The position numbers were made by a program, and so were the translations under genes. Of a DNA stretch of 64,000 bases, positions 12,301 through 23,769 are shown in pieces. Source of the stretch: Nannochloropsis salina CCMP1776 (taxonomy: Eukaryota; Sar; Eustigmatophyceae; Eustigmatales; Monodopsidaceae); contig SDOX01000122.1 of NCBI GenBank assembly GCA_004565275.1, positions 176,442 to 240,441 on the forward strand. Reading direction: 5' to 3'. Under the pieces are notes generated by a model. The model did not search any database. It worked only from the letters and a program-made list of their open reading frames with translations, and was not told the origin of the DNA. Within the stretch, counting starts at the first letter, position 1; each line of letters begins with the position of its first letter.

Positions 12301-13092
12301 AAAGATCTCCCGCTGGCTGCGGCGTTGCAAAGTGGCCCCCCGGGTGACACTTCGTAAGCCACTGTCCGGTGGGGACTGAAACGAGCGCGGGGAAGGTTCT
12401 AGAAGATTGGCAGGACTGAAGGGGGCGCCGTTCGCCCCGGGGCTGCGGGCAACGAGGCGGGTCCGAGGAGGGGGAGAGGCCTGGCTTGAGGGGGAGAGGG
12501 TGGCGGCGGCCGGGAGGGGTGCCCCTGGAGATGGAGCGTCCAACGTTATGACTGGCCGGTGAGTGCTGGCCGTCCCCTCTTGTCGTGCTGTGGGTGAGGC
12601 TATCCCCGCCACGGCCAAGGCGGCTGCGGCTGTGGCGGCTGCCGCGGCTGCTGGAATGGTTCTGGTCGTTGGGAATGAACCCAGACTTGCGTCGTGCATC
12701 CCAGCAGGGGGCGACGATGCCACATATGCAGGCAAGCCTTGCTTTGATGTTGGTGATAGCGTCTCTCTGTGTGTCGCGGAGGGGGCTTGCGATTGACTGG
12801 AAACAGTGCCTGCCTGCGCGGCTACGGGAAGTGGCGCAGGTAAATGCGAGGACGCCATTTCAACCGAATGACCTTGCTGTAAAGTCTCAACTTCAGAGAA
12901 ATCGAGCATTTGGGGCATCGTTTCCATGTCTTCCATGTCCATTGTCGAACTCATTTCCCCCCCTGCGGGAACTGCAGCTGCTGCGGCCGGCCTGGCTGAT
13001 GCTATCGATGGTGAAATTGAAGACACCACGGCGCAAGCGCCTGTTTCCGGAACTCCTGCATTATCCCTGGCATCATTCTCGCTATCTTCCAT
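9326..13092 (-). CDS. MCM4: DNA replication licensing factor MCM4
   Basis: Subunit of the MCM2-7 replicative helicase. Exons run 13092..10179 and 9883..9326; the intron 9884-10178 is phase 0 and pyrimidine-rich at its 3' end. Visible features in order are a long Ser/Pro/Ala-rich N-terminal tail, a zinc finger with paired CxxC motifs (CFRCFMC ... CEHC), Walker A GDPGTSKS, Walker B CCIDEFDKM, and the arginine-finger segment LLSRFDLIYL. The stretch NIQLPPTLLSRFD is typical of MCM4 rather than other MCMs. The C-terminal exon encodes the winged-helix region. Between Walker A and the preceding helix there is a low-complexity Arg/Gly/Glu insert (about 10700-10900). The reading frame changes inside a GGA/GGC repeat around 12100-12190, so the translation is not continuous there. 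The start at 13092 precedes the acidic MEDSEND sequence; an upstream ATG in the same frame is less likely. The product is about 1150 residues, long for the family because of the N-terminal tail. Confidence 0.93.
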
Positions 13093-13595
13093 GGCTTGAT
13101 TTCGTCCTGTGCCAATGGCAATGGAAAAAGAAGGCGTCGTTGGGAAGAACTCAGCTCTGTGGAGGGAAACGGAGAAAAGAAAAACGATGCCGGCAAGCCC
13201 CTTTCCAGGCTTCGACGCACCAAGCACAGCCAGTGGCCATCGAATCAAGAAAAAATAATCCCAATTGCTGCACACACACGCCTGCACCCTCTTGGACGCC
13301 TGGACGTGCCCGGGGGGGTGCTTCGTGTAAGGACACGGTCTGGTCATGGAAAAGCGTGTCGTGGGCGAGTGGAACTTGGCGAGGGCCCTTTAAAAACGAA
13401 TAGGACACATGGCCCACTGTCCTCCCTTCCCAGTGGAGCCTCTCGTCGTGCACGTATTGGTAGGCCTCGTGACTGAGTGTGACTCCGCGTTTTGCATGGG
13501 TGCAAATTTGCTAGTCCCTTCTTTCATTGACGCGCGTCGCCTTTATTTTCTCCCTCCGTCAACAGAGCTAACGCAACGACCACTTTCAAGTCACT
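13093..13595. promoter_or_regulatory. Bidirectional promoter region, MCM4 / coiled-coil gene
   Basis: About 500 bp between two divergent start codons. The whole stretch is presumably 5' untranslated sequence and promoter for both genes. The open frames that run through it are upstream extensions of the MCM4 frame and look non-coding. Confidence 0.5.
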
Positions 13596-15254
13596 ATGGA
13601 TGGCCCTGTCCCCGCCCCCTCCCGTGCCGAACAAAGCAGATCTGAGGACTCGAACAAAGTCATGAAGGTCAAACGCCAGCAGGCCTTGACACCCACGCCG
13701 CAATCCCCCTTCACTGACTTCCGCCATCGGGGAAACGACGACGAGGAGGAGGAGGAGGAGATCGTTACATTTCGTATTGACGGACACCACGTTCCAGCGA
13801 GTAACACGACCAGCACGCCGAGGGAAAACGAGCTTTACAAATCAAAGGATGCAGATGACATATCGCGCACAGGGGCGTTCCAGCGAGTACCTCTGACATG
13901 CACACAGGCTCCGGCACAGTCCTCGGTCCCCATTCCCACCACCGACGCTGTCGCGTTCGAGGACCATCCCTCTGACTCCTGCGCAAAAAAGCCTCAAGAA
14001 AAGGCCATGCACAATATGGAAGCGGTCATGGAGGCAACTGCAGCCAAGAGTGTTGGCGAAACGAATCCTTTGGGCCCAGCGTCTCTCCCCTCAGGTCCCT
14101 GCGCCCCCTTTGATGGCAGCCACATGAAAGACCACGATGGCTTGAGCCTGCCCAAGGAAACGGCATGCATCGACAAGGATGTGAAGGAGGACCAGGAGAT
14201 GGACGAGCTGAATGGTCGCTTGTCGGAAGGACTGTCCATGAAATACGATTTGGGCGGAGAACATTGCCCCAAGTACTCTCAGAGAGAAGTGGACTTATTG
14301 GTGGGCAAACGCGTGGAGGAAGCCAAGACTGCCTTGGTGGCCGCTCAGGCCATGGCCCACACGGAAGAGACGGCAAGCTGGGAGGCCAAGCTGAAAAAAG
14401 CCGAGGAGGACGGGCAACGTTGGAAAGCGCAGTACCATGGCCTCGAGCACGACCTCTCCGCCGAATTGAACAGCGTGGAAGGCGCGTTCGCCGCCCGTTT
14501 GAAAGAGACTCAGGAGGAAGTCGTGTCTAAGGAGATCCAGCTGAGAGCCGTCACGGCCCAGCTGGCGGACATGCAGCAACGCATTGCTGCGGCAGAGAGA
14601 GAGGGAGAGGAAAGTCGTCAGAAGCTGGAAGAAGCAGGGCGGAAAGAAGCGCGGCTCGTGCGCGAGATGGCCGAGAAATTAGAAGCAGAGAAAGCTCGAC
14701 GGGTCAAAGATGTGATGGACATGAAGGACCGGGTGGCGCAACGGGCCCAGGAGCAGTTCGCGGTTGCTCAGGAGCACTTCAATCAATTAGCCAGCACCTT
14801 GGAAGGGAAGGAGGCCGAAGTGTCCCAATACAAGGGGGAGATGCGGCGCGCTCAGGAAGAAGCGGGGGAGGCATTGCGGCAAAAGGACGACGCCGTGGCG
14901 AAGGCAAGAGATTTGGAGGCGGAGGCGGCAGCTTTGAGGGTCACGGCATGCCGAATGGAGGAAGAGAAGGAGCGACAGGCAAGGTCGGCAGAAGAGAAGA
15001 TGAGGGAGCTGCGGACCGCACTGGAAAAAATGGAGGATGAAAAATCCATTGCCATCAAGGACAGGGAACAAGCCTACGAGTCCTTGTCACGCACGGCCGT
15101 CTCGCTGCAAGAGCACAAACGGAAAGCGGAGGAGTTTGAAGAGAAGTACAATACTTTGTTTCCGAAGGCCATGGAACATGCCAGCATGTGTGAGGAGCTT
15201 CTGGTCATGGTGGAATCATTGAATCAAAAGCTAGAGAGCCAGGAGGGGAAATGA
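13596..15254 (+). CDS. Long coiled-coil protein
   Basis: Uninterrupted frame of 552 residues. The first ~215 residues are polar and probably disordered, with an acidic run (DDEEEEEE) and scattered Ser/Thr/Pro. From about residue 225 to the end the sequence is an almost continuous heptad-patterned coiled coil rich in Glu, Lys, Ala and Gln. It resembles structural or motor-associated coiled coils but has no family-specific motif that I recognise. The ATG at 13596 is the first in the frame. Possible roles include a centrosomal, Golgi or cytoskeletal scaffold; the sequence does not decide between them. It shares its promoter region with MCM4, which hints at cell-cycle expression but does not prove it. 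Confidence 0.75.
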   Translation: MDGPVPAPSRAEQSRSEDSNKVMKVKRQQALTPTPQSPFTDFRHRGNDDEEEEEEIVTFRIDGHHVPASNTTSTPRENELYKSKDADDISRTGAFQRVPLTCTQAPAQSSVPIPTTDAVAFEDHPSDSCAKKPQEKAMHNMEAVMEATAAKSVGETNPLGPASLPSGPCAPFDGSHMKDHDGLSLPKETACIDKDVKEDQEMDELNGRLSEGLSMKYDLGGEHCPKYSQREVDLLVGKRVEEAKTALVAAQAMAHTEETASWEAKLKKAEEDGQRWKAQYHGLEHDLSAELNSVEGAFAARLKETQEEVVSKEIQLRAVTAQLADMQQRIAAAEREGEESRQKLEEAGRKEARLVREMAEKLEAEKARRVKDVMDMKDRVAQRAQEQFAVAQEHFNQLASTLEGKEAEVSQYKGEMRRAQEEAGEALRQKDDAVAKARDLEAEAAALRVTACRMEEEKERQARSAEEKMRELRTALEKMEDEKSIAIKDREQAYESLSRTAVSLQEHKRKAEEFEEKYNTLFPKAMEHASMCEELLVMVESLNQKLESQEGK

Positions 15255-15669
15255 GACAAGTCTTGCAGCTTGGTGCGTGGTACCCTACTGAAAAACAGGT
15301 CCGATGGCGTGGAAACCGGACTGGCTGAACTCGTGAACGCTTTGCGGTGTGGACGATTGGTGGCATGTATTTGAAAGAGTTTCGAGAGAACGGTAAAGGC
15401 AAATAGAACTGTGGATTGACACAAAGAACATATGGCGAAGATTTGAATATTGTACGCAATTGCACGTTCGATTCGAAATGGAGACATTGGGATCTAAATG
15501 CTTGTAAAAGCTCTGCTTTCAAAGCTCTTTTTTTTCCTTGTGGGGGTTGGTAAAATTTGACGGATAGAGAAATGGAACTTTTCACTCGAAACACACATTT
15601 CTCGTTGAGCCTTTCAGGGAGGCAGGTATCCTTACGACGGTCTTCTAAAAACAACGACTGGGAGGCCCA
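15255..15669. other. Convergent 3' intergenic region
   Basis: AT-richer stretch between the coiled-coil gene (+) and the small secreted-protein gene (-). No gene is seen. Confidence 0.4.
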
Positions 15670-16200
15670 TTACATATTATTTTTATCATCGACGCTTCTG
15701 TCAAGGTTTGTCCACCACGTGACGAATCGTTTGACCAATCTAAGAATTGTTACTTTGACGTGCCTCCAGACGGTCTTAAGCCAGGCGAATGGTATATCCA
15801 ACCAAGATCGATCCGTTTTCCACAACAGCCAGGAAATGGCCAAAGCCTTCGCTTCTTTACCAGTAATGTGGAAAAAGTTTTTCCTCCCATTCGCAAACTT
15901 TGGATGGGCTATCCTGATGTATACCATAAGTGATAATACAGCACTTTGCGTTGGGTTTTTACGAACATAACTGACCATCGCATGAACGGTCTCACCACTG
16001 ATAAGGTGATGACGCTGGAAAATTTGCTCGGCCGTTCTTTCTGTTGTACAAATTTTCAATGGAGTGCGTGCAGATGTATATTTGCCGAAGCGAACATCAC
16101 AAGCTGTTTTGCGACTGGAAGAGACAGAGGTCGTCCTACAGATGAAGTGGGTGTAAAGCAATAGCAGGCAGAGGACACTTAACAACGGCGGTCGCGCCAT
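15670..16200 (-). CDS. Small signal-peptide protein, unknown function
   Basis: Frame of 176 residues that begins with a clear signal peptide or membrane anchor (hydrophobic core LLSVLCLLLLYTHFIC). Farther on is a moderately hydrophobic segment (AVLSLMVYIRIAHP) and a Trp/Lys/Arg-rich C-terminal part (LKTVWRHVKVTILRLVKRFV). I recognise no family. The composition is more AT-rich than that of the neighbouring genes. It could be secreted, membrane-bound or organelle-directed. The end of the gene or an intron could be misjudged because no homology supports the frame. Confidence 0.45.
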   Translation of the reverse strand: MARPPLLSVLCLLLLYTHFICRTTSVSSSRKTACDVRFGKYTSARTPLKICTTERTAEQIFQRHHLISGETVHAMVSYVRKNPTQSAVLSLMVYIRIAHPKFANGRKNFFHITGKEAKALAISWLLWKTDRSWLDIPFAWLKTVWRHVKVTILRLVKRFVTWWTNLDRSVDDKNNM

Positions 16201-16602
16201 TTAAAGAGCACACAGCGTTAAGCAGAACCTGTCAGAAATTGTGCAGGGTAAGCAAGTTCTGAAAATTGGAGATATGACTCTTCACATAAGCCGGGAGGTA
16301 GTGCGAAATATCAATAGGCTCAGGAAATTATTTTGCATAGTTGTCATGTAACTCCTACAATATCCAGCGAATTTCGAAGTCTAATCATATGAAAATTATT
16401 TTAGTCCTGTCAAGTAGTTGCCTAGCAGGGCACGTGCTTCTTGGTTAAGAAAATGCAAGTTTCGACCGGAAGCCTATTGCATCGGGTAACGGCTTCTAAG
16501 CCGTTGGATCCTTCGTCTGATCACGACCAAATCCAAAATGGATTTCTTCACGAGTTCATTGCTTTGTTGTTCCATATACCCTTCATTCGCAGAAAACAGC
16601 GC
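16201..16602. promoter_or_regulatory. Divergent upstream region
   Basis: AT-rich spacer between the small secreted-protein gene (-) and the FAD oxidoreductase (+). The oxidoreductase frame stays open upstream to an ATG at 16453, so part of this stretch could be coding if that start is used. Confidence 0.35.
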
Positions 16603-18337
16603 ATGTCGGGATTTGTCTGCACTCTTGCCTTGCGACGACCACAAAGACTGCTTCCTGTTGCGCTGTTTCTTATCGCGTTTCTGGATACTTTTCGACCGAT
16701 CAATACCTTTGCCACTTCGTATCGCATGATGGCGGCGTCCTCCCCGGCAGCACCTGCAACGTGTTCTGGAAATGAAAACATTGTAGTCGTTGGTGGGGGT
16801 ATCATGGGTGCTTGTACCCTCTACTATCTGACGCAAAAAGGGTTGAAGCCGGTGCTCATAGAACGAAGTGAGATAGCAGCAGCTGCCAGCGGAAAAGCTG
16901 GAGGTTTCCTCGCTCGCTCGTGGCACACTGGGGCTACAGCAGAGCTCTATGGCCTAAGCTTCGACATGCACGCCCAGCTTGCCAAGGAGTTGGGGATTGA
17001 AAGCTACCGACAGATTCCGACTTTGCAGGTCCAAGGGGGACCACGGGCGGGACAAAAGAAATCCAAGGTCAAGCCATCTTGGTTGAATGGGAGAGCGGAT
17101 AGTACTTTCATGGATGATGATACGGCTCAAGTCACCCCAAAGGAATTTACCGAGAAAGTTGTAGCGGCTGCCGTGGCCAACGGCGCGCAGGTCGTGAAGG
17201 GCACGGTAGTGGGCTTGGCTTTTGGCGAGGGCCAGGATGGCACAGCACCTGTAGCCAGCATTCGCACGGTGACGGGGGTGCAATTAGAAGGTCAGGAAGA
17301 AGAACTGATACCGTGCAGTAAAGTTGTGGTGGCCACTGGTCCTTGGGCGCCTGTGGCGGGAGAGTGGTTCGGCATCCCTGTGCCCATGGAAGGTGAGTGT
17401 CGCAGGTGTTGGCTACGGGCACGGGGAGCTCTCGTGTGGGTCGCATCCGCCTCCTAAGTGCACGATCCGACTCGGCGTAAGATAGTTTTTCAAATGGTGT
17501 GAGTTCCAGTGCGAAATGCAGTTATTCTACCTCTTCCATTATCCTCTGTATTTGACTTGGCATTTCATGTGGCCTACCCCGCTACACAACAGGTATCTAC
17601 AGCACAAGCATCGTCCTTCCCAATTGCGAGGCTGCCTCTATCGAAGAACCCTACGCGCTTTTTTGCGGGGAAGACGAGAACGGGTGCCACATCGAAGTCT
17701 ATCCCCGACCGGACGGCAAAATCTACATGTGCGGATTGGGGGGAAGCGACTACGTGGGAGGTTCCCGTCTGGCCCCCGGCGGCGACTGCGATCGGCCCGA
17801 AAAAATTCTTCCGAAACCTCATCGGGTGCACGCGGCCATGAAGTCCTTCTCAGCCATGTCCCCCTCCATGGCGCATGGGAAAGAGCCGATGGCGGCAGCC
17901 TGCATGCGACCCTGTAGTCAGGATGGCTTGCCCATCCTTGGCAAGATTCCTACGGCGACCAATGCCTACTTGGCCACGGCATTGAACCAGTGGGGAATAC
18001 TTGGTACGTTTGGTCACTGCGCTTAAAACTGGGTCTACAGTCATCATGCTCCCATATCAAGTTTTGCTTGGAGGGTCACTTGTCCGCTGATGTAGAATTT
18101 CCTGGCATTTTGCAGCGAGGCGCTGCGAGTCATTCACATACATGCTATGCCGATGTCTTAAACATTTTCCACAAAACCACAGGCGCCCCTGCTGCAGGAC
18201 TATGTATGGCTGAGCTGGTAGCTGACGGTAAAGCAAAGAGTGCTAATATTGACGCTTTCTCACCGGCTCGCTTTTTCACATCACGGACTCGGCGGGGGAA
18301 AAAGATGAAGGGCATGGAGGTTGGCGAGCAGTGGTAA
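16603..18337 (+). CDS. FAD-dependent oxidoreductase, DAO family, probably plastid-targeted
   Basis: Three exons, 16603..17392, 17593..18003 and 18183..18337, joined in frame with GT...AG introns; about 451 residues. The Rossmann FAD-binding motif VVVGGGIMGA is near residue 63-72, followed by the DAO-family glycine-rich continuation (SGKAGGFLARSW). Later elements typical of the family are VVVATGPWAP and the C-terminal DAO signature near LMAELV-type helix (GLCMAELVADGK, then AFSPARF). This is closest in style to the eukaryotic TDA3/FOXRED-like DAO proteins; the substrate is unknown. I chose the ATG at 16603 because it gives a signal peptide with hydrophobic core LLPVALFLIAFL and a following TFATS sequence, resembling plastid targeting. 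An in-frame ATG at 16453 would add 50 residues without a clear role. Confidence 0.85.
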
Positions 18338-19068
18338 AAAGAATGCGGTATCGCAAGAAATGAAAGAAGACGTTGAAAGCACATGGTCCAAGTCTTCAAC
18401 ATCACTATCTGGTGCTTTTTTCTTTTTGCCATTTCAGGACCCGATTCTCTCTCCTTACACTCTCTGTAGAAAAGCTTGCTCGTGAATTGAAGCACGACAT
18501 TGAATTGTCAGCGTACTTTGCGTGGAAGGTAAAAAGCGAATATTAAGTCTCACAAAAGGCCAATGTATAAATTGATAAGCCTGCTGAGCGTCTCAGAGGG
18601 AGATCGGATACGACCCAGCAAAAAATTGCACACCCCTGTTACAAAAAAATTCAAGACGGTGTGGGCATAGAACTAAAAGTACCGTTCGCTCGCATTCCAC
18701 TGCATTTGAATTTAATCTATCGTCGACGGGTGATAAAAAATAATAATTCAAGCTGCTCGCTGCGTCTCGCCAGAGGCACTAGCGAGGAGGCGGAATACCG
18801 AAACAACCCCTTGACGCTCTCTCATATCAATTATGCATGACCGAGTTCGTGCACCGGTAACCAACCATTGTAGACTTGAAAGTCTGGTTCCTCGTCGTCG
18901 TGGCTGGCGGAGGGGATAGATTCTAAACATTTTTTAGACGCAGATTGTCGCTCCCTGCGCCAAAGCCTTACTCGGGCAGCCCGACGTTCCCTCATTATTG
19001 CTCACCTCCAAATCCACGCCCGGCAACTGATTCCAATCACAACAGTGGTCGAAACCTTGGCTTAAAAG
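18338..19068. other. Intergenic stretch before CAND1
   Basis: No gene is seen. It should hold the oxidoreductase 3' end and the CAND1 promoter. The sequence is AT-rich around 18500-18750. Confidence 0.45.
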
Positions 19069-22000
19069 ATGAGTCTTGCGTCAATAAACTTGCTGCTGGA
19101 TAAGTCCTCAGATCCAGATAAGGTCAGTAAAGGGAGCGACACTTGTTGGGTTTCGCCCAGCTTTATCGATTTGTTCTATCCGCTGACAGAGATGACCATG
19201 TTGCTAATCTGCCCACGGACCCGAACAGGACGCCCGCTTTATGGCTACCAATGATTTATGCAGTGAGTTGTCGAAGGACATCAAGTTGGATGTGACCATG
19301 GTACGTTCCTTCTTCTACTTCTGAAGCCTCGCCAAGGCATCCTTAGAGAAACCCTACGCCCGCGCTTTGTGTCGTGTCCCTCCATCCATCAGTGCTAGTA
19401 CCCGTGAACGCCATCCTTAGTGAATGTCATCACTTTGACCACTCCGTCACATTTTCGCTGACGACGTCCCAGACGTGGCAAATTCCCTTCGAGGCGTTCT
19501 TTCCGCTTCCTAGACTGATGCCCCCTTCCCATCTCTTTTAGGAGCGGCGGATTTGTCAGGCCGTCCTTAAGCAGCTGGATGACGCCTCAAATGACGTACA
19601 GTCAATCGCCGTGAAATGCCTCGGCATCTTGTTCAGGAAAGGTACGATGTTGCTCCCCATCCGTCCTCCCTCCTCTTCACCCTCCACACCAAAAGGATTG
19701 TGCCCGTGCGGCTTGAGTAGTTTCCTCCATTTCTCTCACCCGACTTTTTTGGGGACCCTTTGTTCCACTAGTCCAAGAAATGCAGGTGATCGAGATCTGC
19801 GACAAACTCTGCAGCCTCCTCCTGGAGGGGAAGCCCGAGCTGCGTGACATCTACTCGATCGGGCTAAAGACCCTCATCTCCGACGTTCCCGACAGCATGG
19901 GGAAAGTAAGCCTCTTCTTCCTCCTACTCGCTTGTTTCCGTGCCTTAAGGATTTGTTGACTCGACTCCTTCCTCATCTCCTATGTCCCTCTCTCCCTCTC
20001 TCTCTCCCGCTCTTCCCTCCCCTGCCTTGCTAGGCCGTTGCCTCCCACCTTGGCGCCCGGCTGTTGAGCGGGGTGCAGCAAGAACAGGCTTTGGACGTGA
20101 AAATCGAATGCCTAGACACTCTGACCGACTTGCTGCGACGCTTCGGTCGGGAGTTGGACGGGCAGTACCCGGCCATGGTGAGCACCGGGCTTACCCACTT
20201 GCAGCAAGGGAAGGTCATGGTCCGAAAACGCGCGAACGCCTTCGTCGGGGCGTTGGCCGCGGTTGTGCCTGACGCCATGCTGGACGCGATGATGGAGGAG
20301 CTCCTGAAGGAGATCCAGGGGGCGGAGGGGCGGGGTCCACGGGAGGTACAAAACCTGATTCAGACGGTGGGCACGGTAGCTCGAACAGTCGGGCATCGGG
20401 TGGGGAAGCACCTTTGCCTGGTCGTTCCGCTGTTGCTCCGTTTTTTGGGGGGAAGTGGGGAAAAAGTGGAGGAGGAGGAGGAGGAGGAGGAGCAGGATGA
20501 CGAGAAGAACGAACTGCGGGAGACGATTTTTGCCGCCTTGGAGAGTGTGGTGCTTCGGTGTCCACGGGAGGTGACCGTACACTTGCCTTTGATCATTGCC
20601 GCCGCCCTGAAATTTATGAAGTGGGATCCGAATTACACGTACGCCGAGGAGGAGGAAGCCGGTGAGGGGGGAGGGGGAGGGGGGGGCGGAGGAAGGGGGG
20701 GAGGAGGAGGAGGAGGAGGAGGAGGAGGACTACGCGGGTTCGGACGACGATGACACCTCCTGGAAAGTGAGGCGGGCAGCCCTGAAGGTGTTGGGGGTGA
20801 TCATTATGTCCCGGCCCGAACTGTTGGAGAGCCTGTACGCCCAGTGCGCGGACGAATTGATCGGCCGCTTCAAGGAGCGGGAGGAGAACGTGCGTTTGGA
20901 CGTGATTGGGTGTTTCTCGTGCCTGTTGAAGGCGACTTTGGCATTGGAAGGGCAGGACCGAAAGAGGAAAGCGCAGGTCACATGGGGACTGGCGCGACAG
21001 GAGTCGGAGGGGGGAGTGTCCGAGGATGCCATGCTGGTGGTGGAGGAAGGGGACGAGGGCGGGGGGGGGCAGGCCCTGTTGGCAAGTCGTGTGGGCCCGC
21101 TCGTGCGCGTGGCCGACAAACTCCTTCGGAAAACGGAGCCGTCCTCCGCCTCCCTCTCCACGTCCTCGTCCTCCTCCATGGCCAAGACCAAGTCCGCGGT
21201 CCTCAGCCTCTTGCAGACCCTGGTGCGTGTCTTGCACGGGGGGCTGGAAGGCCACCTCCGCCTAATGGTGGAGGACGTGACCCGTGCGCTGGACGAGCGA
21301 GCCCAGGGTTTGAAGCTCGACGCCTTGGCCCTCCTCCAGGCGATTGTGGAGGACCATCCGGCCCCCGCCCTCCACCCGTACCTCCCCGATATGATCCCCG
21401 CGGTGACGGCGTGCGCTCAAGAGGAGTGGTACAAAGTGGTCTCGCAGGCCCTGAGGGTCCTTGGCCTCTTGATCGCCATCCTCCGTCCTTTCCCTTCCCC
21501 AGAGGAAAGGGCGGCGGCCCAGGAGGATGCAGCGGGGACACATGCGGCCGCCTACGTGCCTGCGCTCTACGCCGCGATCTTCCCTCGGTTGGAGGCCAGC
21601 GATATCGATCAGGAGATCAAGGAAGGAGCCATCCTGGCGGTCGGCAAACTTGTGGCCCATGCCGGGGACCGCTTGCCCAAGGACGAGTTGGCAGGGGTGC
21701 TCGCGTTGCTGATGGAGAAGTTGAAGAACGAGATCACGCGCACGCCCACCCTCAGAGCCTTGGCGGGCGTGGCGGCCTCGCCTCTGGGGATCGACCTCTC
21801 TCCCATCCTGGCCGAGGCGGTGGAGGAGCTTGCCATGTTCCTGCGCCAGCAGTCCCGGCCTTTAAAACTTGCGACCTTGGAAACCTTGATCGGCCTGGTG
21901 CGCAGCAATGCCCCGGCCATGGTGCCCGCCTTGTTCGAACTCATCTTGAGGGAGACGGCGCCCCTGATCTCCGACGCCGACCTCCATCTCTCCCACCTGG

Positions 22001-23769
22001 CTCTCCTCTTGAGCCTCGAAGTCTTGGAGGCGTCTCCGCAGGCGACCGGACCCGTCGTACAACAGCACGTCTCTCCCAACGTCCTCCGTCTGGCGGCATC
22101 TCCTTTGTTGCAGGGCTATGCTCTGCGCTCCCTCCTTTCCTTGATCGATGCCATGGTCGAAGCCCAGATCCCCGGGATGGGGCCCCCAACCCTCACCTCC
22201 GCCTTTGAAGAGATTGCATTGCACTACCCGGCCACGGCGTCCCTCTCCCTGTCCTCCTCCTCTCCTTCCCAGCCACCGGCCACAGCCAGCAGAGGGAACG
22301 CCGCCCCTAAGCAAGTCATCAACAACTTGGCGGTGTGCATGGCGCGTGTGGCGGCCCATCCCCGCACGTCGCCCGTCGAGGTGGCGGCTTTTAGCGACCG
22401 GCTGGTCCTCAACCTCCGGAGTCCCGAAGACCCTGTCCGACACCTGGCACTCTCCGCCATGGGGGAGCTGGGTGCTCAGCAGGATTTATCCACCGCGGTC
22501 CCAAAGCTGCAAAGTATCATTCTAGAGTCCTTCGAGGCGGGTGGGAACGAAGAGATCAAAACGGCCGCCGCCTACGCCTTGGGCCGCGTGACGGCTGGAA
22601 ACCTGGACGTGTACCTGCCTTTGATCCTGCAACGCCTGGCACGCGACGGGGCGGGGCCAGGAGGTAAGAAAGGAGAAGGAGGGTCCGCCGAGGCCACCGA
22701 CAGTCAAGGGAGCCCGGGATCGAAACCGCAACAGTACCTGCTGTTGTTGTCTTTGAAAGAGGTTATTTTGACGTACACGCTCTACGGGAAAGATTTCTCG
22801 CCGCACGTCTCCGTCGTCCTCCCTTGCCTCTTGGAGCATTCTTGGTGTCGGGAAGAAGGAGTGAGGAACATGGTAGCGGAGTGTCTGGGCGCGCTGGCCA
22901 ACATTGATCCCACCAACGTCTTCGCCACTTTGGAGGCATGTGTTCGGGAGGAAAGGAAGGGGGGAAGCGAAGAGGAAGGCAAAGAGCAGGACAAGTACCT
23001 GCAAGGGACGGTGGCCAGCGCCTTGAAATTTTCCCTGTCCTCGTCACCCTCCACGGCAGCCCTCGGGGTCGAAGTGGGAGGCGGCCAAGCGGCTGTCTAC
23101 CTAGCCCGGGAGGAGGCAGGCAAAACCTTGCTGAAAGAGACCGTCTCTCGGGCCTTAAACATCCATGTGGACGAGAAAACGGGGACGGCGGAAGACCTCG
23201 AGGTGATCCGCGCGACGCTGCTCTTGGTCAACGCCGCCGCCCACCACCAGCCTAAGGTCCTCCTCCCTTTCTTCCAAACCCATGCCGTCCCGCTCCTCTT
23301 CAAAAGCTTGGACCTGCGCCTGCTTCGGAAAGTCAATTTGGGGCCCTTCACGCACACGGTGGACGACGGTTTGCCCCTCCGGAAGACCGGCTTGGCGACC
23401 GTCGCGACCTTGCTTGACACTCTCCCGTCCGTACTGGACCTGCCCGCCTTCATGCCTCATTTGGCCAAGGGTTTGGAGGATAAGCCCGACGTGCAATTGC
23501 TTGCCCATCAAATCCTCATCAAAGCGGCGCGTACCTCCCCGTCTTCCCTTCTGGCTTCCTTCGACGCCCTTCTTCCCCCCTTGGAATCTTTGGCCGGCAA
23601 ACAGTTGAGCGAGACGACGGTGGGCTCGGAGGCCGACCGGGCGCTGGACTCGATTCGAAGCGCCATGCGGGCCTTGATAGCGCTGTCCACGGTAGGGAGA
23701 GAAAATAAGAAGGAGAAGAACCGGGGGGGGAAGGGGAACGGACTAGACTACCGCCTGCACACGATTTAG
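19069..23769 (+). CDS. CAND1: CAND1, cullin-associated NEDD8-dissociated protein
   Basis: HEAT-repeat protein that binds unneddylated cullin-RBX1 and exchanges substrate receptors of SCF-type ubiquitin ligases. Five exons: 19069..19122, 19229..19300, 19542..19641, 19772..19905 and 20034..23769. All introns have GT...AG ends and keep the frame. The N-terminus reads MSLASINLLLDKSSDPDKD, matching the family start. The acidic loop followed by SDDDDTSWKVRRA and the downstream FKEREENV segment are diagnostic of CAND1. HEAT-like helices continue to the end. The product is about 1360 residues, slightly longer than animal CAND1 because of low-complexity inserts. The frame changes within a G-rich GGA repeat at about 20661-20730, exactly at the variable acidic loop. 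This is either a consensus indel or an extremely short intron (about 34 nt from GTGAGG to GAAG). The four small 5' exons and the long last exon are otherwise regular. Confidence 0.93.

Noticed and set aside
11550-12379. Proline-rich plus-strand frames opposite MCM4
   Set aside because: They are produced by the GGA/TCC repeat read on the other strand; the MCM4 helicase motifs define the true strand.
20844-22208. 454-codon plus-strand frame inside CAND1
   Set aside because: It overlaps the CAND1 frame, is Arg/Gly/Pro-rich and has no domain; CAND1 has clear homology over the same bases.
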